Assembly: GCA_963978895.1 (NCBI GenBank)
Contig: OZ022246.1
Span: 1,433,605 to 1,497,604 of the forward strand
Length of the DNA stretch: 64,000 nucleotides
Source of the DNA: Erpobdella octoculata
Taxonomy: Eukaryota; Annelida; Clitellata; Hirudinida; Erpobdellidae
Reading direction: 5' to 3'
The position numbers were made by a program, and so were the translations under genes. Positions 25,912 to 38,266 of the stretch are shown piece after piece. The notes beneath the pieces are model-generated. The model saw only the letters and a list, made by a program, of their open reading frames with translations. It made no database searches and was not told the DNA's origin. Each line of letters starts with the position of its first letter. The stretch's first letter is position 1.

Positions 25912-27453
25912 TTAGTTTAATTAGTTAAATTAATTAATTAATTGTATTTCAATTAAATTGAATCAGTTAAATTAATTGATTTATTTTAATTTAATTTAGT
26001 TAGTTAAGTTAATTGAACATTGAACATTAAGCGGAAAAGGCGCTCAATAAATTATCAAACATTTACATTTTTACAATTACATTTACATTGCTTTTCATTA
26101 TCTTTTCAGCTGCAGGACTAAGATGTACCGGGACAATGAGGAGAATTTCAAAGTGATCATACCAGAAAAACCTTTTGATAAACCTTGGTATGTCAAGCGG
26201 GTTGAGGTAAGACGTCATCTTGATGCTGTTAAGTCATTAAAGAGAGCAAATATTTAGATATAAGTTGCTGGTTTTTGGGGTCGATAATTTATCGTAACCC
26301 CGAACAAAATGCTCCAACTGCGTTAGAATAAGAATTTGTTTATGTGTAGAAAATGAAAAAGCAATGAAAAAAAGTGATTGACTGCGTAAATCATTGGTTT
26401 TGTACATTTGATCTTCATTTTATGTCTTCTTTTTTAACTTTCAGAAACTCGGGTACCTGCTCGACCAAAAGCCCGATCCGTGGGAGGAACTGAACGGAGT
26501 CAAGTCAGTTTCTCTGACACCAGCGCCGAAGAAAGCTACGATCGATTCTTACTTTACCAGCAATAGTGCAGGGGTAAACTTCATGATTTGATTTTAACTT
26601 GTTACTTTTTATAATTTAAGATTGGAGGCTCTATGCTGTTGCCTTAAACCAGCGCCAGTAAGAGTAAGACACCAGTTAGTTATTTTCGTATTAAAATATC
26701 GGTTGTAATTCAAATAGAGAGTATTTATAATCGTTTATCGATGCTGCTGCATGAAATGTTTACGTCTCTCTGCTTATAAAAGTTTTTCGGTAACTTTCTT
26801 TCAGAGTGCGAGCGCATCGAAGACTGCCACAGTAACCCCGTTGGGCGGAAGGAACACACGACGGAGATCCAAACTGCTGCTGAACAACAACGGTGAGCGA
26901 GCGGACTTGTTTTCTTTCAACTCTGCCGTTCCTGATTTATACGACCGATTTGAGTCGATTGGTTCATAATCTATCGCGTTTCTTTCGGAGAAATTCAGTT
27001 TTCTTTTTGGTTTCATTTTCATTCGTTTTTTCTACCGCACAGTCAACCAGCCGGAGATGGGAAAGGTGGAAAAGACGACCGACGAAGACAGCGGTGACTA
27101 CATCGACCAACTCGTCGGTAATTTATTCAGTAAGTGAATCGATGCCGTGTGAATAATCTTGCTTAACTGATTATTATTTCTGTAGAAATAATTTAAAAAT
27201 TAGATTTTATAATTTTGTTTAAGCAAATAATGTTAATTATTTAAATAAAATATTTCAATAATTTATTCAAATTAATTATTTAAATCTTGAGAGTCAAAGA
27301 ACTCTGTCCGTTAACATTTGGTTTTCACTTCCAGGTCGCATCGACACCCCCAACGGTCCTTCTGCCGTGGAGGCCATCACCGAGAGTCTCTCTGCGATAA
27401 AAAGGCGTTACAACCACCTGGACAGTTATTACAACGATGATTTTGGCATTTGA
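25912..27453 (+). pseudogene. Partial tandem copy of MCPH1 exons 3-7, still open
   Basis: The block repeats 18.85-20.27 kb with introns included, so it is a DNA duplication and not a retrocopy. Exon equivalents are 26110-26206, 26445-26573, 26805-26892, 27043-27129 and 27335-27453, with all splice sites kept and phases matching; together they encode 172 residues. Compared with MCPH1 every coding indel is a multiple of three: loss of one CAG at the tandem acceptor and a 9-bp deletion in exon 4, a 3-bp deletion in exon 5, a 12-bp insertion in exon 6. After HLDS homology ends and a new tail, YYNDDFGI, leads to a stop. There is no BRCT1 exon, start codon or promoter upstream, and all three BRCT domains are missing or incomplete. 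It may be a pseudogene, part of a readthrough transcript, or a degenerating paralogue. Confidence 0.8.
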
Positions 27454-28493
27454 ATGAATAATTACATTAAAAAAAACCTCTTATTGTATTTTTTCCTCAA
27501 ATATAAATTTGTTTATTTAACTGAATTCATCAAAACAGTTTAAAAAAAAGCCAGACTAAATTATTCAATCCTTGCTTGTACATTTAGGCTAGACTTTTTA
27601 TCGATTGGGATGGGGGCAGTCTATATAGTGGCTCCAAAATTCATGTGTAATGAAGATCGTAGGCAGGGAGTGGTAGCTCCCCCCCGATATCAATCATTTT
27701 TTTAAACTTTCAAATAAGGTAGGACACTCCCAGTCATCAACTATTTTGGTGAAAAAATGCAGTCAAGCACTAGTCATTTAATCTACCAGTATTCGGTCCC
27801 ACTAATGATTTTGGGAGAGAGCCACTCCCACCCTAATCCCAGCACTGTCTCCTGGAGAAAAGCTAAAATGACATGTCCGATAGGTCGTCTTTCTCCCTAA
27901 GATTTTGCATGACCAACGAGCATTTCGACCCGTGAAATTCTAGCCAGCGATAGGACGGCAATGGCTGCGGCCGACTTAAACGCTTTAAAAAGTAAACTTT
28001 TTCCACCATCTTTCTCGCAGATTCTTGTAACATAATAACAATAAACTTTCTTTTGGAAACCTCTTTGAAATAGAGATTGCGAAGAACAGCATCAAACTCA
28101 TCGATCACGAACACGGAGAAGATATTCTACTAATCACTTCTTGTATTTTATCTAAACGAGTAGATACACCAAAGTGGAAAAAAAGCATATATCTATATAT
28201 GTAAAAAAACATAATAATATAAATAAAAATGGCATACAAAAAAAAGAAAGAAAGTAAGACAGCGGCGACTTGGAAAAATATCAACGACCGACACTCCGGG
28301 GTAGGTTCGCAGATGGAAAAAGATCATTTTTTCGTCCGAGGAATTCATTTACTCAGACTTGCTTGATATATATATACATACAGTAAAGCTTAGGGTACTT
28401 ACTCATCATCGTCAAATATAAAAATATCTCTTCATAATCACGAATCATCAGTTATTTACAACAAAAGAAAAAAGACAATCAATCGATTAACTG
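27454..28493. other. Spacer downstream of the zinc-finger gene
   Basis: No gene recognised. An 83-codon minus-strand frame at 27863-28114 has no family I know and no splice support. This interval should contain the 3' UTR of the zinc-finger gene; an AATAAA on the minus strand near 27,513 is the clearest signal but is about 1 kb past the stop. Confidence 0.5.
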
Positions 28494-31400
28494 TCAACTG
28501 GACCCCTTGTAGTCGGGCATCACGTTGACCAGATTTACGAGGACTTCGACATTTCCTGACCAATCTTGATGTTGCTCGTCTTGGGCCGAAGTGATATACT
28601 CGTCGGAGAGAGCTCTGTAAAGTTTACTATCTGAAATTTCTGCATTAGATCCACCCTGGATCAGGATGTCGTTGTCACCGACGATAGTCTCTTTGTCTTC
28701 CGCACCGGCCGAGCCCTCGACAACTTTTTCGTTCTCGGGTGGTAGCATATTAGATATTTCTTCCTCGTGTTTGCAGCGAGCATGTTGGACCACCACGCTG
28801 CAGCTGAACGACCCGAACGAGCAGAAGGCGCACTGGACGGGAGGTCGGACGGTGTGTCTCAGTACGTGACTGCGGAACGTCTCGGAGTCGTAGGTCTCGA
28901 AGGCGCAGAAGCCGCACCTCCTCAGCGCCCAGACCTCGCCCTCGTCTCCGGTCGGAAGTATTTCGATGGAAGGCAGTTTGTCCGACCAAAAGTGCTCTAC
29001 TTTGAGGTGCTTGAACAGGCCCGAGCCGTTCCTCGACAGCTGCACAAAGTCGCAGAGGTGACAGCAGAACTTCAGCGTCTGTACCGGCTTCCAGTTAGGA
29101 AGCGATGACTTAGAAGATATTCCAAGGTCAGGGTCGACCAGATAACCTCCCGTTTCCGTGTGCATCGACTTCCTGGCCGTGACGTGCAGCTTCGCAGCGA
29201 CGTTGGCCCTGGCGGCGGAGGTGAGGAGCATCAACGACTTCGACATCTGGCATCCGGACGATCGCGAGTTGCTGAAGACCTTGTTCGTCTCTACGTCCAC
29301 CCATCGGATCGGGAGCTTAGGGTGTTTCGCTATGCAGTGCCTCCTCACGCGGAATCTGTGCGGAATTAATCATTCAAAATCACAAAAGTCGTTTCATTGA
29401 ATAAACACACAGAAAAAAAGGAAATATCTCGTATGAAAAAGTATTTTAAAAAGAAAAAAATGAATTAAAATAAAACTCACACGACGTGATATTTCTGGCT
29501 GCAGTGGTAGCACTTCCATCTCGGCGGCCTGTGGGTGACGACGTGCACCTTGAAATTGTCGCGGTCCAGGGACTTGTAGTCGCAGAACTGGCACCTGTAC
29601 CAGCCGTCGGAGTCGGCGGAGAATGGCAAGTCGACCAGCACTCCGTCCAAGTAGACGGCGTTCGTAGAATCTGAAAGATGAAGCAACGAAAAGGTCAGGC
29701 TGCTGTCGGGGTGCGCAAACTCACAGCTGGCGTTTCAAAAACTCCAACTGGGATGCTCCACTGCATCAAAGACGGAATTCGCAGCTGCAAGTTTTCCAGA
29801 ATAAGTTGAAAAAGTGCACATTTTTCCTAAATAAATAGCAGTAATTACGCCAAAAGCCTAGATGAAACTGTCAAACACGCATCAAACGCCAAAATAAATG
29901 AATAAACAATCGCTGATACAACCAGCACCGACTCAAAAAGTAAGTGACATGCCACTCGTACCAGATCTAGATGCGAGTAGCGTTTATAGAATATGTCACA
30001 GAATCATCCGAAAGACACACACACACACGCACACACACGTAACACCAATGCAGGTGAGATACAGCCGACCAGATTGGAATAAAATAAGAAAATGGAAACA
30101 TTTCGGCTACAGCACGTGCAAATCTTGTAAAAAAAAAAAACGGCTTTCTTAACCATCAAGTTTATAAATAGTTCAAGTTTATTGGGCACAAACTTGAACT
30201 ATTAACTCGATGAAATTAATCGTACAAAATATCAGAGTTTGATCGATATCAACTTAGCAACTGATGCAACTAGAGTTCAAATGTCTCAATATCATTATCA
30301 TCATCACGGCAGCCACACCAATCTACTTAATGGTTTTTTTTGTATATCCCTCTAAAATAGCAAAATAAAAACTAATAACAAACTGTTTAATGATTTTCAC
30401 ATTATCTTTTATTGACATTTTAACATCTGTCGCACAGGCAGTACTGTGTGCCGCAGGCAGAAGAAGAACATCGATATTGTCAAAACGAAAAATGTCGATC
30501 GCGAAACAAGTTGAATCAAAGGAACGGCACATTAATTAATTATTAAAGCCATTAAAATTCATCATTTATGATAACAAATTCAAAATATACCCAGACTGGC
30601 GGTTTCGGAATTTCCGCAGGCGGAGGGGGCTTCCGGCTTGGGCGCGGGGCGGTTCGGCTCGTCGACGACCTTCGTGAACTTGAAGGACAGACCCTGGTGC
30701 TGGGTTTTCGTGTGCTTCCTGATCCGGCTCGGGTAGTGCGCCATGTAGTCGCAGTAAGAGCACTTGAACCGGTACGGGCCGTGCTTGATCATGTGTCCGC
30801 GTACCAGCTTCATGCTGCTGTTCGTGTACGGACACTCGGGGCACTTCAAGATCTTGGAGCCGGCCTTCACCGGCACGGGGCTGAGCATCGGCTTGCATTG
30901 CTTCTGCCGCTGTTGTTTCTGATGAGACATGGAAGAGGAGAGAGTGACAGAAGGAAGGGCGTCTTTGAGAGACAACGTGAAATCGACGCTAGACTTTTTT
31001 TGCCGAACTTCTTTCGGCTCGGACTTCACCTCTACTATCGTTTCTTCCAGCATCTTTCTGACAAGCTCCTCTTTTTCCGAATTTCCGTCCTCTCTGATCG
31101 CGACCTCCACGCCGGGATGCTTGACCTGGAAGTGCTTGGAAAGGACCGGTCGTTGAGTCTCGGCGAAAGAGCAGACGGTGCACTTCAGAGGCTTGTAATT
31201 GATCTCCTTCATCAGGTGATGCTTCATGTCCGTCCGGATGCCGGTCACGAACGAGCAAAACTTACACTTAAAAGACGGCTTGACCGCTTCCACGGCAGGC
31301 GGGGACGGTGGAAGGAAATCCTCGTTTTCAGAGTCTTCTTCGTCGATTGCTTCATTTCCCACGTCTTCCTCTCCGTCGTCTCCATCGTCTTCGTCTTCCA

Positions 31401-34400
31401 TCGTGTTGTCGTGGGAATGGACCGCGCTGTCGTCCGCCAAGCTGGACATCTTGATCTTGTAATAACTCTTGCTGATCTTCTTCTCGAGATCTTCGTTGAT
31501 GCAGTGGAGCGATCGGACCTCCCTGCCCGGGTGCTTGGCGACGACGTGCTTCTTGATCGGGAAGCTCTTGACGGAGCGGGCAACATCGCAGTATGGGCAG
31601 ATGTACGGATGGTACCTCAAGTGCGACATGATGTGATGCCGCATGACGGTCATCTTGTTGGACTTGTACGTGCAGAGAGTGCACTGGTAGAGGCTGGCCC
31701 GCGACTTGCCGAACTGGGACGAGACGTTGCTGAACTTGGTGTTCTGAATGTTGTTCATCTTGATCGGCAGCGTCGGATCCGTTCCGTCGACGTCCATGTC
31801 TTCATCTTCGTTGTCTCCGAAATCCTGACTGGAATTGGCGGCGGCAGTCTTGCCTTTCGAGCTGTCCGTCCTTGCTCTGATGAAGGTGTAGGCGGACGTG
31901 ACGGAGTGATGGTGGATCTCTTTCAAGTGCTTCGTTATTTCGTGCTTGCTCTTCTTCACCACCTGGCAGTGCTGGCAGACGTAAGTACCTCCGTCGGCGT
32001 TTTCCAGCCTCGATGTCTTAGAGTCGACGCCCTCTCCCGGCTCGTCTTCCTTTTCGAATTCCACCTCGCTCTCGTCTTCCGAGTTCGGACCGGCGGAGTT
32101 GCCCGACGTCATCTTCGTCGTCTCGAAATTCGACGAATTGATCTGCTTGAAGCGCACGAGCTTGTACTGATGCTTGGACAAGCAGTGGCTCTGCACGCGA
32201 GCGGCCAGCATGTGCTTGAACTCGCAGTAGAAGCACTGGAAGATCCTGTGAGTCCTCTTGTGGGCGGCCAGGGACAGCTCGCTGTCGGTCACGAAAGAGC
32301 AACTGTCGCAGTAGATCCTGGGAATGGCTTTCGTGGTGATCTTCACGGACACGTCGGCCTGGTGGGCAGGAGCGGCCATCTTGGGATAGGGAAACCGCTT
32401 GATGTTCTTTCGGAGATAATCGTCGTACTCTTGGAAGGTCCTTTTGACGAAGATCTCCTTGCCCGGATGGGCCTCCTCGATGTGGATGATGACCTGCTGA
32501 CGACCCCACATGTAGAGGTTACAGTGCGGACAGCTGAACTGCCTCAGGTTGAGGTGGGTCTTGATGATGTGGTACTTGGTCTTGTCGTTGCGCGGGTCCC
32601 TGTAGCCGCAGATCAGGCACCGGAAGTAGCCGGAGCTGTACCTCGGATTCGTCTGCTGCTCCATGATCCGGGCGAAGTTCGCATCGATGACGTCCTCGTC
32701 GTCGTTGACGGCGTTCGCGGAATCCGAGCCGGCGCTGAACAGGCACTCCATGTTCTTCTGGAGGTAGGAGGCCTTCTCCTCGACGGTGCTGACGACGCCC
32801 CTGTGCTTGCCGGGGTGGAGCCGGCCGATGTGCGAGGTGACCGACTCCGTCTTGTTCATGTACAGGTGGCAGTGCGGGCAGCTGTACGGCTTGAGGTTCA
32901 TGTGCGAGGATATCAGGTGATACTTGACATCTATCTCGCTGTTGCTGGCGTAGGCGCACTCTTTGCACTTCCACTTGTCCGATTTAAGGTAGGAATTGGG
33001 CGACTTGACAGACGTAAGGCTGGTATTCGAAGCGTTTGCGTGCTTCGAAGTTTTGCTATCTTTCGTACTCGAAGACTTCAAGTTCTTGACAGCCTTCTCC
33101 GCCTCTTCGTCGTTCGGAAGTTCCATGATCGGTATTCCGTCTTTGTTGGAGAGCGCCATGGTGACGATGCTGTGGCTGTCGTCGATCGGTATTATGGCGT
33201 TGAACAGAACGAGCTCGTCTCGGACGGAAACGTTCTTCGACGGGTGGAACTTGATGCAGTGAGACTTGACGACCGCCTTGCTCTTGCTGTTTCCGAAGCC
33301 GCAGTGCCGGCACGTGTACACCTTCTTTTTCAGGTGGACGTGCAGGATGTGGAGCCGGATGTCCCGGCGGTTCCACTTGGACACCACTCCGCAGTAATGG
33401 CACTTGAACTGTCTCTTGCTGCTGCCGTTCAAGTCGCTCTCGTCGAGCACGTCCCTGGTGCTGTTGCCGACGGAAAGTCCCAATTGGCCGCCAGCTCCAT
33501 CTTCTTCTTCTTCCTCCTCATCGTCGGCATCCCTCTTGAAACTTTCTTCCACGTTCGAGTCGACTTGGGACGACTCGTCGATGACCATGTCTCGCAGGGA
33601 TTCGTCCGCCGCGTCGTCTTCGGCGCCCGCGTCGACCTTCGTCTGCCTCTTGACGGCGACGTACGGCATGTTCGGATGGTGCATGTCGATGTGCTTCTTG
33701 ACCCTGAAGACGTCCATGAGGGCGAAGCCGCAGTAGGTGCAGGAGAACGGATAGAACTCGAGATGCGTCGAGTAGACGTGGTCTCTCAGAGAAGACGACC
33801 CGTCCTGCTGGTAGCCGCACAGCTTGCAGCACTGCATGTCGTCGTCGAGCATGGTCACGAACTGCGGAAGCCAGAGTTCGCCGGCCGACTCCGGATCTCC
33901 GCTGCGTACGACCTCCGTCGTTATCTGCACCCCGTCTTCCTCGACGACGGCGCCCCTGGAAGCCGGACGCTCTTTTTTAATCTCCATCTTGAGTGCGGAG
34001 GGAAAAGCATCAGACTGGGTCTCTTTCTTGTAGACGTTTCTCTTTATGACCATCTCTCTCTTGTGCTTGTGGACGAGCTTGCAGTGGCGCTTGACCTTGC
34101 CGCTCTCGACCGCGCCGAACGTGCAGTAGCCGCACTTGAACGGGAACGCCGGAGCGTGCTTGTAGTAGTAGTGGCGTTTCACTTTGGAAGGATATCTGTG
34201 TTCAATAAAAAAAAAAAAAAACTAAAATAATTTTATTATAACAAATTAAAACCATTAACGTTAAAAACAATGTAATCAGGTATGATTGGAATTCACCGGT
34301 GGACTTAAAACTTTAACAGAGTAAATTCAATCATCAAGTAATGAGCTTGTAAAACCAGTCAGAAGTAGGGTTGTTACAGTTACTGAATCTGAAAACTGAA

Positions 34401-37400
34401 ACATTCAGTTAACTTAATCTTTTTAGATTATGTTACTTTAAACTGAAACTGAATCTTTTAAAAAAATAAACTGTAACTGAAACTGAATCTATTGAGAAAA
34501 CTGAATTTAACTGAATATTTTTAAAATGAAATTATTAGCACTTTTTTATATTATTTTTAAGCTCGCGATTAAAAATTTCGATTCTATGGCACGGATGATA
34601 ACATCAACCCAATCAACCGAAGTTATGGATTGTCCTTTCTTTTTGTATCGTGTTAGTAGTGTTGTGCTGCCTGCATTGCTTTTCAGAGATTTTCAAGTTC
34701 TTAGGTCCTAAGAACTTCCAATTCAGTATACATAAGTCTTAGGAGTGCCGATATATGAGAGATTCTTATGTTCGCAACGAAATTGTCATCAACAATTCTA
34801 CTTAGGTAGGAAGAAGTATTGTTTCAACCAAATGAACCGCAACCAGCATTGCGACCTCCGACAAAGAAAGTTAGATTCTTTAAAACAAGACCTATTACGG
34901 AACCTCGTATATAAAAGGTTTACAGAACTTGGAACGGATAGGCAAGTGCAACATTTGTTCTGTAATTTCAAAAGGTTAAGAATGGGACAAATTTAGAGGC
35001 CAATTTGAAAAAGCACGGGAACGAATATGCAGAATATTTATAGAGAAAAAGAAGTAAGGAGAAATCAAAAGTACAAAGTAAGTCTACAAAACGGGCATCA
35101 ATTGAAAACTGTTTTCCTGTAACAGTGCTCAAAAGTGAGATAAAAAGGCTCAAATGCATATAACAAAGCTGTTCGGTATCCACACTTTTGCAACAACAGA
35201 ATTTGTTGCAAACAGTTTTTTTCCGTATCTTTTCATCGAAGATACTCCCTTCCATCGAGAATACGTTTGCAGTTGTATCGGAAGGTCTCACCAGATGTCA
35301 GTCTAATTTGAGCGATGACAAGCTGGAAGATGACGTTTTTTTTTTATAAATTCAACAACGAATACTTGAGTTGAATAAATTAGCTAAAAATATTTGTATT
35401 ACAAAGTGATTTGTTATTGTTAATTTCTTCTTGGTAGTTTACCTAAAAAATTTTTTTTTGAAAAACTGAATCAAACTGTAACTGAAACTTAAAATCTTTG
35501 AAGATTCAGTTAACTGAAACTGAATCTTTATAAAGTTTCAGTTACTTTAACTGAATCTTTTTTTTTTCAAAACTGTAACAACCCTAGTCAGAAGAAGGGA
35601 CAACAGATCAAAAAAAAGAAAAAAAGAAAGAAAAAAAAAGGACAACAAACGAACCTGTGCACAAACTTGCACTCTTTACACTGGTACTGACTGCCGTTGT
35701 GCAGCTTAATGCTGAAGTACTTGTACTCCTCCGTGAAGTCCGTCCGGGAGATGAACGTGACCTCTTCGGCGCCTTCCAGGAAATCATCGTCGCAGCAGTT
35801 CGACCCCTTCTTGTTGGACAGGAAGCTGAGAAGCGGGTTGAGACTCGACCGGTCGTGATCTTCCTCCTGATCTTCCTCCTCTTCTCCGTCCCGTGCGCTG
35901 GCCTCGACCTTGAAAGACTGATCCGTCATGGAGCTGTTGAGCAGTTTTTCTTCCTTGTGGAGCTTCAGGTGTCGCAAAAGATTGACTCTGACCCGGTTGC
36001 TGAAGTCGCACTTCGGACACTTCAGCGGCTCCGGGTAGATCATGGCGGACGGCAGCTGTTTCTCGAACTGCAAGATCGCCTGCAGGTCACCGTCGCAGGT
36101 CGAAACGTCGAGGAGAGAAGATCGATCGAGAGAGGAGCTGTACTTGGCCGGGACTTTCCTCTCCCTCTCCGGCTTCACGATCGGGATCGGGGTGGAGGTC
36201 GTAAATCGCTTTCTGGCTTTGCTCTTGGCCAGAGTGGGGTCGTCCTCCGGTCCGTAGGTGATGACCTTGTTGTCGACGATCCTGGTCATCAGGTAAGGCT
36301 TGCCGCCGTGGTACTTGCCCAGGTGGAACCGGATGCAGTTGAGCCGGTTGTGCATGAACTTGCAATAGCCGCACTTGTACCCCTCGGTCAGGCTCTCGTT
36401 CCGCTTGTGGACTTCCAGGTGCCTCCGGAAGTGAGCGGTCTTGACGCACTCGAAGGGGCACATGTCGCAGCTGAAGGTAGTCGGAGTCCCCTTCTTGATG
36501 ACGTACTGCGAGAGATCGGCGGGCGGGAATCGCTCCGAGAAATCCATGCCGTCGCCGAACATTCCGGGAGAGTAGTCATCGTCCGGACAGTCGTGGCATA
36601 GGGAATGTTCTTTAAGTTCGTCTACATCAGCAGCTTGGTAGTTGCACACTTCACAGGCGAACTCCTGGCAGGTAGAGTTCTCGGCATGTGCGGCGCCATC
36701 TGTCTTGTCGTTGGCTGAATCGTTCACAGTAGGTTTTGAATTGGATGCGTCCAAGTCAAAGTCTGGAGCGTCGGGAAGCAGATTTCTGAAAAAAGATCTT
36801 GAAACTTTCAGCTTCGTAGGCAAGACCTTTTCGTCGCAAGCCTTGGAGAGGTGCGAGACAAGATCTTTCAGCTTGTGCACGGAGTCGAGATGATTCAAAA
36901 ACGATTTTCGCCAGCCGTAAGCTCCCTTGCACACCGGACAGACGAGCATGTTCTGGAGGTAGTCGATCTTTTCCTGGAGCACTTCGAACCGGAAAGCCTC
37001 CGTCGGATGTTTCTCGCCGACGTGGTCTTCGACGACGTCCATGCTGTTGGACGACACGGGGCAATACGGGCAGAGGTAGTAGCGGATGGTCTGTGTGCCC
37101 TTGTGGTGCGCCACGTGCGTCTGGAACGCGTCCTTGCAGTCCGTGGCCAGCTTGCACTGCTTGCAGCGGAAGAACGAGGCACTCGCAGGAGAGACGTGCC
37201 CCTCTTGAACGTGCTGTCTCAACACGGACTCGGAATTGCAGGTAAAAGTGCACTGATCGCAATTGATGGGCAGTTCTTCTTCTGGAGAATTAATGTGAAC
37301 TTCATCACTGACTGGGGCGACCTGAGTCTTTACCGGCTTGGCGGACTTTCTAGGGTTCCTCGATTTCGGAACCTCCGGTTTAGAGGCACTGGGAGTAGGT

Positions 37401-38266
37401 TTGGCACTCACTGGAGCACTCTCCGGTGCGGAATTTTGCTGCGGCTTTTCAGAGGTTTTCGACTCTTGGCTTTGTTCAGAGTTCGATCGCTTGCTTCTGA
37501 CGTTGTTGAGAATTCTGATGCAGACGTTGATCTTCTTCGGCTGATTCGGGTGCTTCTCGCTGAGGTGCTTCAGCAGTTCTTCGCGCGTGTCCTGCGACAC
37601 TTGGCAGTAGATGCATTTCATGACGTTTTTTATGTGGAGCGCGAGGTGGTCGAAGATGTTGTCAAACGTGTACGTGCTGTAGCAGAAGCAGCACGGAATG
37701 GAGGTCACTTCAGAGTGCAGGGTGTGAATGTGCTGCTTGAAATCGCTGACCTGACTAAAGGCAGCAAAGCAGTTGTCCACGTGGCACTTGTAAACCTCCG
37801 CGCTGGTCTTAGGACTAGAAACTTTGGCGTGGGGAGCTGGCGTAGAGGCATTCGTTGTCGGCTTTTGCTCGACCGGACTTTTGCTTTCGGCCAGAGGAGC
37901 GGCCGCCTGGGAATGCATCGGATCTGGATCGTTGTTGCAAGTCATCTCGAGAGACATCTGGCTCGAGTTTTTCTGAAGAAACGCCGGCAACTCTTGCAGC
38001 TTTGCCGCGTCGTCGCCCTCTGGATTCAATTTCTTCAGCATGTCGTTTAACGATTTTTTCTTCAATTGACGATTCTTATTTTCCGCAGCCGTGGCGTCGG
38101 AAGAATCTGAAGTTTCGCATTGAGCACAAATTAATAAAATCATCGAATGTAGACAATCACTTCACGATGGCTGTGTTAAGAATAGTAACGAAAACAACTC
38201 ACTTGAATCTGCATCATTATTTTCTGACATGTCGTCTTTACAAACTTCATCTGTAGAAGATGTCAT
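28494..38266 (-). CDS. Giant polydactyl C2H2 zinc-finger protein, 5 coding exons
   Basis: Exons (minus): 38266-38203, 38106-35655, 34195-30591, 29670-29481 and 29355-28494; phases match at all four junctions and give 2,390 residues. I count about 35 C2H2 fingers, mostly CxxC-x12-H-x3/4-H, scattered in pairs and triplets between acidic and Ser-rich linkers. Two fingers are completed only by splicing (YQCKECKFVHR across exons 2/3 and WKCYHCSQKYHVV across exons 4/5), which confirms that these pieces are one gene. The finger HHLMKEI in exon 3 has lost its last His. TGEKP linkers are absent; many fingers instead end in HPG. This dispersed layout resembles large chromatin or transcription regulators such as ZNF462 more than KRAB-type arrays, but I cannot name the orthologue. 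A nuclear DNA-binding role is expected. Start: first Met after a possible acceptor (TTTTCAAG) at about 38,281. A hAT-like element sits in intron 2. TTA, CTA and TCA codons are absent from exon 3. Confidence 0.88.
29671..30590. other. Intron 3 of the zinc-finger gene
   Basis: AT-rich with a short CA run near 30,015-30,037. Exon 3 could instead read through to a stop at 30,580, only three codons past the chosen donor (CTGG|GTATAT). That would give an alternative, shorter protein without the last five fingers. Confidence 0.6.
34366..35586. mobile_element. Non-autonomous hAT-like element in zinc-finger intron 2
   Basis: The 1,221-bp element starts TAGGGTTGTTACAGTT and ends with its exact reverse complement AACTGTAACAACCCTA. 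It is flanked on both sides by a perfect 8-bp target duplication, GTCAGAAG (34358-34365 and 35587-35594). Terminal TAGGG and an 8-bp duplication fit the hAT superfamily. Both subterminal zones carry many copies of ACTGAA/GATTCAGTT phrases in both orientations. No transposase motif is recognisable inside, only short broken frames, so movement would need an enzyme supplied elsewhere. Confidence 0.88.

Noticed and set aside
27863..28114. 83-codon minus-strand frame as a gene
   Set aside because: No recognisable family, no splice signals and no conservation evidence available. It lies in the expected 3' flank of the zinc-finger gene.
30568..34230. 1,220-codon plus-strand frame
   Set aside because: It is codon-aligned antisense to zinc-finger exon 3, has no domain signal, and is explained by missing TTA/CTA/TCA codons. 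Reported only as a codon-use observation.
36851..38050. 399-codon plus-strand frame
   Set aside because: Antisense shadow of zinc-finger exon 2 with no motif of its own.
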